From Bacillota bacterium (GTDB taxonomy: Bacteria; Bacillota; Clostridia; Peptostreptococcales; Anaerovoracaceae), in contig JAFRKJ010000046.1 of the NCBI GenBank assembly GCA_017431785.1, positions 1-64,000 of the forward strand: a stretch of 64,000 bases of DNA. The letters are read 5' to 3'. The translations under genes were made by a program, and so were the position numbers. How positions within the stretch are numbered: the first letter of the stretch is position 1; each line of letters begins with the position of its first letter. Shown here in pieces: positions 45,133-53,789 of this stretch. The notes under the pieces were generated by a model. It was given only the letters and a program-made list of their open reading frames with translations. It was not told where the DNA came from and ran no database searches.

Positions 45133-46923
45133 ATGTACGTAGGACGAATCGAGAGACTGTTGGCCTACTATTCACCTCTGCCCATGTGTATTGTGAATGC
45201 CCAGGGCAAGGTGACGAGAGCCAGCAGGAAAATAGCAGAAGTATTCAAATATGATGGAATCATCGACTATGATGTATTCGCACTTACAGGCATTAAGATG
45301 CCTGAATTTGTGAAAGCAGCGGAAGATGATGCGCCGCTGTACATTCAGAGAAACGAAAAGACATTCCGCATCGGCTGCGGATTCCTGGGCGGCAGCACAG
45401 AGGAAGACGGAGAAGAAGACCACTCGAATTCTTCTGTGATTCTCCACTTTACAGACGTGACGGAATACGAAAATCTTCAGAAACGCTACAACGACGAAAA
45501 AGTCTATATGATGCTCGTCAATGTCGACAACTTCGACGAGCTTACTTCCAGCACAGATGAAATAGAGAGCACGATTACAGCGAACATCGATAAGCTCCTG
45601 AGAAATTGGGCGGCTGAGATGGAAGCCATGATCGTCAGATACAAAGACAGTCTGTACGAACTGGTCATTACAAATAAAAATTATGAAGCGCTTGTGGAAG
45701 ACAAGTTCGCCATTCTGGATAAAGCCAGAAACATAGAGACAAACGCGGACTTTCCGGTAACACTGAGCATTGGACTTGGTATTGGAGGAAAGAGCCTCGT
45801 CGAACTGGATGACTTCGCGCAGGAAGCGCTGGACATGGCGCTGGGTCGCGGAGGTGACCAGGCTGTTGTAAAGAACGGCAGCAGTTTCGAGTATTACGGC
45901 GGAAGCACCCAAAGCGTCGAGAAGAGCAACAAAGGAAAATCCAGGATCATCGGACACGCCCTGGCGACATTGATGGAACAGTCCTCAAGGATTTTCATCA
46001 TGGGTCACAAAAATCCGGACATGGACAGCTTCGCGGCAGCAATCGGTATTTCCAGACTTGCGAAGACCGTCGGCAAAGATGCGTATATTCTCCTTGGGGA
46101 ATACAACGAGACCATGATTGACATGGTTGCAGATGCGAAGAAAACCGGAGACTATGAGTTCGTAACGGGCGAACGCGCACTCAGCCTGGTGGAAGAAAAC
46201 TCGCTGGTCGTTGTTGTGGATACACACAGACGGATGCTGGTCGAGTCGGTTGAACTGGTAGATCAGGTGGAGCGGCTTGCGATCATTGATCACCATAGAA
46301 AGGCAGAAGATGTATTGACGAATCCGACCCTTTCTTATCTGGAATCCTATGCATCTTCAGCTTCCGAGCTGGTAACGGAGATTCTCCAGTACAGATTGGA
46401 CAAGAAAGCACTTTCAAGATATGAAGCGGACGTGCTCATGGCAGGCATCATGCTTGACACGAACAGATTCGCAGTCAAAGCCGGCGTCAGAACATTTGAA
46501 GCGGCATCATGGCTGAGAAGAGCCGGCGCAGACCTTTCAAGAGTCAGAAGGTACTTCCAGGAATCGCCGGACAGCTTTATCAACAAGGCAAACGGTATCG
46601 TGAACGCAAGGATCCTGGAGGACGGAATCGCAATGTCCATTTGCGAAGGACATTCCATCAATACGCAGGTCGTCAACTCCCAGGTCGCAGATGAACTGCT
46701 CACCATAAAGGGCACAACAGCAAGTTTTGTGGCAGGCAGGAATGAAGAAGGACAGACTGTGGTCAGTGCCAGATCTCTTGGCAACGTGAATGTGCAGACC
46801 ATCATGGAACACTTCGGCGGCGGCGGACACATGAACACTGCAGGAACAAAGACAGATCTTTCGCCGGAAGAGATTCTGGCGGAAATAGAAGAATACATCA
46901 AAACCACAGAATCAACACAATAG
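45133..46923 (+). CDS. gdpP: GdpP-like cyclic-di-AMP phosphodiesterase without membrane anchor
   Basis: Hydrolyses c-di-AMP by family. The 596-residue protein has a PAS-like N-domain (about 1-105; VNAQGKVTRASRKIAEVF), a degenerate GGDEF domain (about 115-255; RGGDQAVVKNG), a DHH domain with NPDMDSF, DTHRR, DHHRKAE and DTNRF, and a DHHA1 domain with GGGGHMNTAGT. Typical GdpP starts with two membrane helices; here none exist, and TAA lies in frame directly before the ATG (taaATG), so they were not missed upstream. AGGAG gives a firm start. The order gdpP-rplI-dnaB is standard for Firmicutes. Confidence 0.9.
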   Translation: MYVGRIERLLAYYSPLPMCIVNAQGKVTRASRKIAEVFKYDGIIDYDVFALTGIKMPEFVKAAEDDAPLYIQRNEKTFRIGCGFLGGSTEEDGEEDHSNSSVILHFTDVTEYENLQKRYNDEKVYMMLVNVDNFDELTSSTDEIESTITANIDKLLRNWAAEMEAMIVRYKDSLYELVITNKNYEALVEDKFAILDKARNIETNADFPVTLSIGLGIGGKSLVELDDFAQEALDMALGRGGDQAVVKNGSSFEYYGGSTQSVEKSNKGKSRIIGHALATLMEQSSRIFIMGHKNPDMDSFAAAIGISRLAKTVGKDAYILLGEYNETMIDMVADAKKTGDYEFVTGERALSLVEENSLVVVVDTHRRMLVESVELVDQVERLAIIDHHRKAEDVLTNPTLSYLESYASSASELVTEILQYRLDKKALSRYEADVLMAGIMLDTNRFAVKAGVRTFEAASWLRRAGADLSRVRRYFQESPDSFINKANGIVNARILEDGIAMSICEGHSINTQVVNSQVADELLTIKGTTASFVAGRNEEGQTVVSARSLGNVNVQTIMEHFGGGGHMNTAGTKTDLSPEEILAEIEEYIKTTESTQ

Positions 46924-46962
46924 AAGACTATAATAATATGATGACCAGGCAGGAGGTTACAA

Positions 46963-47406
46963 ATGGTTGTTATCCTTTTAAAAGATGTTAAAGGCACTGG
47001 AAAAGCGGGCGACGTTGTAAAAGTCAGCGATGGCTATGCACGCAACATGCTCATCCCGAAGGGACTGGCCAAAGAAGCGACACAGGGCAATGTGAGAAAT
47101 CTTGAAAAACAGAAAGCGATTGCCGAAGAGAAAAGAGCAGAAGAAAGAGCAGCAGCACAGAAAAAGGCGGAAGAACTCGAGAAGATCACGCTGATCGTAA
47201 AGTCCAAGGGCGGCGAAAACGGCAAGCTCTTCGGATCGGTTACTTCCATGGATATCGCGAAAGCCCTGCAGGAACAGGAAGGCATCACGATCGACAAGAA
47301 AAAGATCGACATTCCGGGACCAATCAAACAAGCAGGAAAAAGCCAGGCTGTAATCAAGTTATATCAGGATGTTTCAGCAAAGATCACTGTTGAGGTGACA
47401 GTATAA
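46963..47406 (+). CDS. rplI: 50S ribosomal protein L9
   Basis: 147 residues. N-domain [20 protein letters not shown] and [13 protein letters not shown], then a long connecting helix and C-domain ([14 protein letters not shown]). AGGAGG upstream. Confidence 0.97.
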   Translation: MVVILLKDVKGTGKAGDVVKVSDGYARNMLIPKGLAKEATQGNVRNLEKQKAIAEEKRAEERAAAQKKAEELEKITLIVKSKGGENGKLFGSVTSMDIAKALQEQEGITIDKKKIDIPGPIKQAGKSQAVIKLYQDVSAKITVEVTV

Positions 47407-47427
47407 CTTATATAGAGGTAAGGAATT

Positions 47428-48768
47428 ATGGAAGAGAGAATACCTCCCCACAATCCTGACGCGGAGAGATCCGTATTAGGCGCGGCACTCTTATCTGAGG
47501 ACGCGCTCTTTGACGTTGTTGAAGTCGTAAAACCGGAGGATTTTTATGATCCGAACCACAAAGAGATTTTCAGCGTCATCTATGAACTGAACAAAAAGAA
47601 CGCACCTGTCGATGCGCTGACAGTGTCGGAGGAACTTGACAAACGAGGCAGCCTCGAGATGGTCGGCGGAAGAGCGTATGTGGCCGGATTGTCATCATCA
47701 ACGCCCACCACTGCAAATGCAGGAGAATACGCCAAGATCGTTGCGGAGAAAGCCTCCATCAGGCGGTTGATTGCAAAAGCAGATGATATCGTCGTCAAAG
47801 GTTATGACAAGAGCATGGATGCCGGGCAGCTGCTGGATTATGCAGAGAATGGGATTTTCGAGATCTCACAGGAACGGCAGAAGGGTGCTTTTGTACCCCT
47901 TAAGGATGTGCTCATCAGCAACATTGACGCCATCGACAAAGCTTCAAAGCTGAAAGACGGACTGACCGGAGTGACGACAGGATTCAGGGATCTTGATGCG
48001 AAGACATCAGGTCTGCAGAAGTCAGAGCTGATTATTCTGGCTGCAAGACCTGCCATGGGTAAGACAGCATTCGCGCTTTCCCTCGCCCTGAATGCAGCCG
48101 TGAAAGGCGGTGCATCCGTCATGGTCTTCAGCATGGAGATGTCAAAGGAAGCTCTGGGGCAGCGACTGCTGGCAATGGAGTCAAAAGTAGAGATGCAGAA
48201 GCTCAAGACAGGAAGGCTGGAGCGGCGCGATTGGGATGATGTGAACATCGCGTTAGAGGTGCTTTCCGGAGCGAACATCTTTATCGATGATACCGCCGGC
48301 ATCAGCATCATGGAAATGAAGAGCAAGTGCAGAAGGCTCAAGGCGGAGAAGAAGCTGGACCTTGTCGTCATCGACTATCTCCAGCTCATGAATCCGGAAG
48401 GAAGATCCCTGGAATCCCGTACGCAGGAGATCTCCGTCATCTCACGTAACCTGAAGCTCCTGGCGAGAGAGTTGGATTGTCCTGTTCTGGTGCTTTCACA
48501 GCTTTCCAGAAATCCTGAGCAGAGAACAGACCACAGACCGATGCTTTCAGACTTGAGAGATTCCGGATCCATTGAACAGGATGCAGATATTGTTCTCTTC
48601 TTATACAGAGACGAATATTACAACGAAGATACAGATGCCCCTGGCGAATGTGAGGTCATCATCGCCAAGCAGAGAAGTGGTCCGACAGGCACCGTTAAGG
48701 TGGCATGGCTCGATAAGATCACCAAGTTTGTAGACAGCGCAGGAAGTGGAAACTTCAGCGGATTCTAG
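47428..48768 (+). CDS. dnaB: Replicative DNA helicase
   Basis: Hexameric fork helicase (DnaC in Bacillus naming). N-terminal collar domain beginning IPPHNPDAERSVLGAALL, linker helix and RecA-like motor with Walker A AARPAMGKTAFALSLALN, Walker B LDLVVIDYLQLM and the arginine finger region. 446 residues. It ends 2 nt before the DnaD-domain gene. Confidence 0.97.
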   Translation: MEERIPPHNPDAERSVLGAALLSEDALFDVVEVVKPEDFYDPNHKEIFSVIYELNKKNAPVDALTVSEELDKRGSLEMVGGRAYVAGLSSSTPTTANAGEYAKIVAEKASIRRLIAKADDIVVKGYDKSMDAGQLLDYAENGIFEISQERQKGAFVPLKDVLISNIDAIDKASKLKDGLTGVTTGFRDLDAKTSGLQKSELIILAARPAMGKTAFALSLALNAAVKGGASVMVFSMEMSKEALGQRLLAMESKVEMQKLKTGRLERRDWDDVNIALEVLSGANIFIDDTAGISIMEMKSKCRRLKAEKKLDLVVIDYLQLMNPEGRSLESRTQEISVISRNLKLLARELDCPVLVLSQLSRNPEQRTDHRPMLSDLRDSGSIEQDADIVLFLYRDEYYNEDTDAPGECEVIIAKQRSGPTGTVKVAWLDKITKFVDSAGSGNFSGF

Positions 48769-48770
48769 AG

Positions 48771-50030
48771 ATGAGTTTTTACAAAGAAAAGACAATAGAT
48801 TATTTTCTCCTTGATACCAAGGTAGAGAATATGTTCATAAATGAATATATGGTGTCCGCTCCGGGAGAGTACGTCAAAGTGTATCTCTTCGCACTCATGT
48901 ACGCAGAGTTGGAAGTGGACTTCAGTAATGAAGACATCGCCAAACAGCTGTCCATGGATATCGAAGATGTTCTCAAAGCTTGGACCTACTGGGAGAAGAT
49001 GGGCATCATCAGGAAAGCAAGAAAATCCCCGGACAACCCGCTGGATTATGATGTTGTATTTGTCCTGCTCAAAGACATGCTTTACGGAAGCCATGAAGAG
49101 GCGCATGTTGTCTCTTCTGATCACGGGATCAACGCACAGATGGCAAACCAGGAGTACAGATCCATGTTCGACCGGATTGAGAAGTCATTTGGGCGCGTCA
49201 TCAGCGGAACGGAAATGGGCGAAGTGCTTTCCTGGATCAACGATTTCGAGATCGAACCGGAATTCGTTGCCTTTGCAGTAGAGTACTGCGCCAGAAAGAA
49301 GAAAAAGACAGTCAAATACGTCGAGGCTGTGATCAGAAACTGGATCAGCGACGGACACAGAACCGTAGAGGACATCCAGCAGCACATCGGTCATATGGAG
49401 GAGCGTTCTGCAGATTACAGAAGGATTTTCAGAGCACTCGGATGGAGCAGGAACTGGACGGAAGAAGAAAAACGCATCATGGATGAGTGGTTCGACAAAA
49501 TGGGATTCAGCGTTGACGCCATTCTGGATGCATGCAGCAAAACGACCGGAATTTCGAACCCGAACATCAACTACATCAACAAGGTACTTACAAGCTGGTA
49601 CGAGGAAGGCGGAAGAAAGACTGCCGCTGGTGAGGTGAGTGGTGCTGATATCAATCGGTACTATGAGCTTCTCAGAGCAAAGGAAGAACGGGAAGCGGCT
49701 CAGCGCCGTGAGAAAGTATACAGCAGACTGCCTCAGATCAGGGAAATGGATGAAGAAGAAAGCAGGCTCGGAGCCAGCCTTTCCAGGATACTGGTGTCCG
49801 ACCGTGTAGATAAAAAAGAAGCAATCGAGCAAATCAGAGAACAGATAGACGAATTGAGCGCACAGAGGGCGTTCCTGATGACGGACAACGGATTTGAACT
49901 GGATTATATGGACGTCAAATACCAATGCCCGGACTGCAAAGATACAGGAAAGCTTGAAACAGGAGAAAGGTGCCCATGCCACAGGGAAATAACCCAGCAG
50001 AAAATAGAAGCACTGCAGAAAACAGAATAG
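48771..50030 (+). CDS. DnaD-domain protein fused to a helicase-loader N-terminal zinc region
   Basis: 419 residues. A winged-helix-like N-terminus (about 1-85; SNEDIAKQLSMDIEDVLKAWTYWEKMG) and DnaD domain(s) (about 115-280; SGTEMGEVLSWINDFEIEPE, YVEAVIRNWISDG). The last about 110 residues look like the start of a clostridial DnaC/DnaI helicase loader: a helical RLPQIREMDEEESRLG...DELSAQRAFLM stretch and a four-cysteine zinc motif (Cys386, Cys389, Cys401, Cys403 in YQCPDCKDTGKLETGERCPC). The AAA+ ATPase domain that should follow is missing, and no such gene follows at this locus, where a separate dnaC/dnaI is usual. Family knowledge: DnaD helps initiation and the loader N-domain binds the helicase. 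Inference: this fusion may tether helicase to primosome without ATPase. Its last 55 nt overlap the next gene. Confidence 0.8.
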   Translation: MSFYKEKTIDYFLLDTKVENMFINEYMVSAPGEYVKVYLFALMYAELEVDFSNEDIAKQLSMDIEDVLKAWTYWEKMGIIRKARKSPDNPLDYDVVFVLLKDMLYGSHEEAHVVSSDHGINAQMANQEYRSMFDRIEKSFGRVISGTEMGEVLSWINDFEIEPEFVAFAVEYCARKKKKTVKYVEAVIRNWISDGHRTVEDIQQHIGHMEERSADYRRIFRALGWSRNWTEEEKRIMDEWFDKMGFSVDAILDACSKTTGISNPNINYINKVLTSWYEEGGRKTAAGEVSGADINRYYELLRAKEEREAAQRREKVYSRLPQIREMDEEESRLGASLSRILVSDRVDKKEAIEQIREQIDELSAQRAFLMTDNGFELDYMDVKYQCPDCKDTGKLETGERCPCHREITQQKIEALQKTE

Positions 50031-52441
50031 ATAAAGAGAACGCCGGCCAGAAGGATACCGTCAAAAAAGCATACAATGACGTGCAGACTTTGAAAGAGCA
50101 GATTGAAAAGCTCAGGGCTCAGGCAGATAAATTGAGAAGCACCTCTGCAGCGCTTGCCAATCAGGCAGAAGCGGTAAGGGTTTCTTCTGATGTCAGGGAA
50201 ACTGTTGACCTTGAAGCAGCAAAAGCCGCGGAAGAGGTCGTGCGGAAACAAGCTGAAAAAGATATTTCCGAGACAGTAGAGGGCATGCGTCGCAAACGCG
50301 AAGAACGTCAGTTGAAAATCCAGGAGGCAATCGAGAAGGAGAAACAGGCAAAAAAGCGGCTGGAACAGAAACGTGAGGAAGCTCTCGTAAAGCAGAAGCA
50401 GCTTCTTGAAGCGGAGAAGAGAGCGGCCAGAATGAGCAGCAATCTGCGCAAAGCCGAGATCCAATCAGAGCTCAATAAAACGCTTCATAAACAGGAAGAA
50501 AAAAGGGCGCAGCTCCGCAAGAAAAAAGAGCTCGAGCGACAGCAAAAGCTCAAGGAAACCATGGAGCGGGAGAAAGCAGAACTCCAGAGGAAAGAAGAAC
50601 TCCGGCTTGAAAGAGAGCAGGAAAAGCTGATCCGTGCGCAGTTGGCTGCCAAGAGAAAGAACGAAGCCATCAGGCTCAGAAACGAAGAGCAAAAGGCCAG
50701 AAAAGAAATCTCAAGGCTGCAGGCTGAACAGCGTGAGAACCTCAGAAAGCAGAGGGAAGAACGCGCCGAAATCAGAAGACAGAGAAGACTGGCGAAGAAA
50801 TCCGCTGAACTGGGCGGAGGAATCGTTAACGTTCATGGAACAACGATTCAGACAGAAGTAAGACCAGTCGCGGCCTTTTCTTTGAAAGAACTGTTGGGAT
50901 TCTCGAAGCGTAAGGAAATCAGCACGGCGCAGACAGAAGAGGAAAAGCAGCATCTCCTTGAGGAAAACAAGAGAATCAGAAACGAAGCTTTAGCAACAGC
51001 TGCCCACCTCAGGGAAATCAGAAAGAAGAAAAGAAAAAACAGCAGAATCTACAGGAAGGTTAAAGATGTTTTCGCGTTCTGCGACAAGAAGAAGAAACCG
51101 CTTCTTATCGCATTCTCTCTGATGCTGGTCGTTGCTGTTGGAACAGCGGGATTGATCAATTACTTTACAGCATATGAATATTCCTATGGCGACAAGAAAC
51201 TGGGATACGTCAAGAACAAAGACGATGTTCTGCAGATCACAGAGATGGTGCGGCATGCTTTGACAGAGGAGAAAGAGATGTCCGTCGCCCTGGATCCGCG
51301 AAACGATATCAACTTCAAGCGTGTATTTACAGGAAACAAGGATATCGTTATCGACTCGCAGGATGGTGTCCTGCAGAGGCTTTCCTATTTAGGAGATGTG
51401 AATGTCAAGGCTTACGGGCTGTATATCGACGGCAGGAAAGCAGGCGCGGTCAAGGATAAGGATACGGCAGCGAAAGTGCTGCAGAAGATTCAGGACAAAT
51501 ATGCCAACCATGAAGAGGGAACAGAACTTAATGAAGCTGTAATCGTAGAGAATGTGGAGTTCAGACAGAGCAACACACCGATGAGTGATATTTTAACTGC
51601 TGATGCCATGGTGGAGAAGCTCTGTACTGACACAGAAAAGGAGACAGTGCATACCGTAGAACGAGGCGAGACACTGGACAGCATTGCGGAGGCCCGTAAT
51701 GTTTCCAAAGAAGACATCATTGCGGACAACAACATTCTAACCGATGAACAGCTCAAAGTAGGCAGCACACTGATTCTGAGGGAAACGGCTCCTCTGTTGA
51801 CGGTCAGAATCACTGAGACGAGATCTTACGAAGAGAAGACGGCGTATAAAACCATCAAGAAAAAGGACGAAGATCTGTATGAAGGCGACATTGAAGTTTC
51901 CCAAAAGGGAAAGAAGGGCCGCAGTCTCGTCGTAGAGAAGACCGTTTCCATCAATGGAGAAGTCGTAGATTCTAAGAACCTGAAAAATGAAGTGGAAAAA
52001 GAACCTGTCGATAAGATCATCCTGGTCGGCGTGAAGGAACGGCCGCCGACAACAGGCACAGGAACTTTCATATGGCCGGCCTACGATGGAACGTATACCG
52101 TGACCTCAGAATTCAAATGGAGATGGGGCCGCCAGCATGAGGGAATCGACATGGGATGCAGGACCGGCAATGATGTTCTGGCATCTGATGGCGGAACTGT
52201 GATCCATGCAGGTCCGATGGGCGGTTACGGAAATCTGGTCATTATAGATCACGAGAATGGAATCGAGACCTACTATGCCCATAACAGCGAACTTCTGGTC
52301 AGCCGTGGCGACAAGGTGTTCCAGGGACAGCACATTGCAGAAGCGGGAAACACAGGACACAGCTTCGGCAGTCATATACACTTCGGTGTAAAGGACAATG
52401 GAACCTTCCAGAATCCGAGGAATTATCTTCCGGAGAAATAA
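49976..52441 (+). CDS. M23 metallopeptidase with long cytosolic coiled coil, LysM and G5 domains
   Basis: About 821 residues. Residues 1-370 are a charged, Glu/Lys/Arg/Gln-rich predicted coiled coil. One membrane helix follows (about 376-398, LLIAFSLMLVVAVGTAGLI), then an extracellular part: an about 150-residue unknown region, LysM (about 558-602; TVERGETLDSIAEARNVS), G5 (about 606-687) and a C-terminal M23 LytM domain (about 710-818) with HEGIDMG and HIHFG zinc ligands. It would cut or sense peptidoglycan outside while presenting a long rod inside. Starts at ATG 49976 after AGGAGAAAGG (a GTG lies 6 nt before), overlapping the DnaD-fusion gene by 55 nt. Confidence 0.85.
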   Translation: MPQGNNPAENRSTAENRIDKENAGQKDTVKKAYNDVQTLKEQIEKLRAQADKLRSTSAALANQAEAVRVSSDVRETVDLEAAKAAEEVVRKQAEKDISETVEGMRRKREERQLKIQEAIEKEKQAKKRLEQKREEALVKQKQLLEAEKRAARMSSNLRKAEIQSELNKTLHKQEEKRAQLRKKKELERQQKLKETMEREKAELQRKEELRLEREQEKLIRAQLAAKRKNEAIRLRNEEQKARKEISRLQAEQRENLRKQREERAEIRRQRRLAKKSAELGGGIVNVHGTTIQTEVRPVAAFSLKELLGFSKRKEISTAQTEEEKQHLLEENKRIRNEALATAAHLREIRKKKRKNSRIYRKVKDVFAFCDKKKKPLLIAFSLMLVVAVGTAGLINYFTAYEYSYGDKKLGYVKNKDDVLQITEMVRHALTEEKEMSVALDPRNDINFKRVFTGNKDIVIDSQDGVLQRLSYLGDVNVKAYGLYIDGRKAGAVKDKDTAAKVLQKIQDKYANHEEGTELNEAVIVENVEFRQSNTPMSDILTADAMVEKLCTDTEKETVHTVERGETLDSIAEARNVSKEDIIADNNILTDEQLKVGSTLILRETAPLLTVRITETRSYEEKTAYKTIKKKDEDLYEGDIEVSQKGKKGRSLVVEKTVSINGEVVDSKNLKNEVEKEPVDKIILVGVKERPPTTGTGTFIWPAYDGTYTVTSEFKWRWGRQHEGIDMGCRTGNDVLASDGGTVIHAGPMGGYGNLVIIDHENGIETYYAHNSELLVSRGDKVFQGQHIAEAGNTGHSFGSHIHFGVKDNGTFQNPRNYLPEK

Positions 52442-52482
52442 GCTTACAGATGCCGATAGATAAAGAGTAAGGGAAAGAGATA

Positions 52483-52923
52483 ATGGCAAGAAAAAGCAGA
52501 AGCAGACAGTTCAAACGAAGCAGCCGCGTCATCGACATGGATGAAGCGAGAAAAGAACGTCAGGAGAAAAGGGCACAGAACCAGGCGGACGAGCTGCGTG
52601 AAAAAACAGCGAGCGATGAGAGACGGCTCAAGCGCAAACGCGCGCTCAGAAGAAAACAGAGCAGACACAGACTGATTATCATCGGTGTTTCATTTGCCCT
52701 CATCGTGATGCTGGCGTTTTCTGTTGTCAACATCATCAAACTGAAAGGGGAAGAACGCGAGGCTCTGCAGAAGCAGGAACAGCTCAAAGCAAAACAGGAG
52801 CAGATGCAGGAAGAAATCAAGGATGTCGGGAACGAAGAAAACGTGGAAGATCTTGCCCGGGAAAAGCTCAAGCTGATAAAGCCCGGAGAAACCATATATA
52901 TTCCTGATTCGGAGGAACAGTAA
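52483..52923 (+). CDS. Septum formation initiator (DivIC/FtsB-like)
   Basis: 146 residues: a highly basic cytosolic N-terminus of about 60, one membrane helix (LIIIGVSFALIVMLAFSVVNI, about 66-86), an extracellular coiled coil and the family tail VEDLAREKLKLIKPGETIYI. It helps build the FtsQ/FtsL-type division complex. GGGAAAGAG upstream. Its TAA overlaps the rsmA ATG. Confidence 0.88.
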   Translation: MARKSRSRQFKRSSRVIDMDEARKERQEKRAQNQADELREKTASDERRLKRKRALRRKQSRHRLIIIGVSFALIVMLAFSVVNIIKLKGEEREALQKQEQLKAKQEQMQEEIKDVGNEENVEDLAREKLKLIKPGETIYIPDSEEQ

Positions 52924-53789
52924 TGGACCTGTCATCACCGGGAACAGTAAAGTCGATCCGGGAGAAATACGGACTGCAGCTTTCGAAAAGCCTCGGACAG
53001 AATTTCATAACAGACCGCAATATCCTGGAGAAGATCATTGAGGGGGCATGCGTTGAGGACGGTGACATGGTCATTGAGATCGGTCCGGGCATCGGCGTAC
53101 TCACAGCAGAACTTGCGGAGAGAGCAGCCTTTGTGACAGCAGTTGAGATAGACGGAAGGCTGATTCCGATACTGAAAGAGACCCTCTCTGAGTATGACAA
53201 CATCAGGATCATCAATCAGGATATCCTCAAGACGGATCTCGGCCAGATCATTGAGGAGAGCAGACAGGCCGGGCGGTTTACAGGAAAGGTACATATAATA
53301 GGAAACCTTCCGTACTACATTACGACGCCTATCATTATGAAACTGCTGGAAGAACAGGTACCGGCAGACAGCATTACGGTCATGATGCAGAAGGAGGTTG
53401 CCGACCGCATCAAATCCGCACCGGGGAGCAGAACCTACGGGGCAATATCTGTGGCAGTGCAGTATTTCTGCCGCGTCACAAAGGTTACCGATGTGCCGAA
53501 GGAGGCATTTGTTCCGAGACCGAAGGTGGAATCCACAGTCCTCAATCTTGAACCGCTTGATGCAAAGGCAATAGAACTGAAAGATGAGAAAGTATTTATG
53601 CGATGCATAAAAGCTGGTTTTGCGCAGAGGAGGAAAACACTGCTCAATTCTCTCGCCTCCGCGGGAGGAATGGATAAAGATAAAGTAAAAAGGATTCTCG
53701 CAGCTGCTGGTATTGACCCGGGCAGAAGAGCGGAAACATTGACAGTAGAGGAGTTCGGAAGAATCGCGAACGAGACAGCAGATGAATAA
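52923..53789 (+). CDS. rsmA: 16S rRNA (adenine1518/1519-N6)-dimethyltransferase
   Basis: KsgA. SAM site VIEIGPGIGVLTAELAERAA, catalytic NLPYY in IGNLPYYITTPI, and C-terminal FAQRRKTLLNSL. 288 residues. The ATG overlaps the stop of the DivIC-like gene (TAATG). Confidence 0.96.
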   Translation: MDLSSPGTVKSIREKYGLQLSKSLGQNFITDRNILEKIIEGACVEDGDMVIEIGPGIGVLTAELAERAAFVTAVEIDGRLIPILKETLSEYDNIRIINQDILKTDLGQIIEESRQAGRFTGKVHIIGNLPYYITTPIIMKLLEEQVPADSITVMMQKEVADRIKSAPGSRTYGAISVAVQYFCRVTKVTDVPKEAFVPRPKVESTVLNLEPLDAKAIELKDEKVFMRCIKAGFAQRRKTLLNSLASAGGMDKDKVKRILAAAGIDPGRRAETLTVEEFGRIANETADE

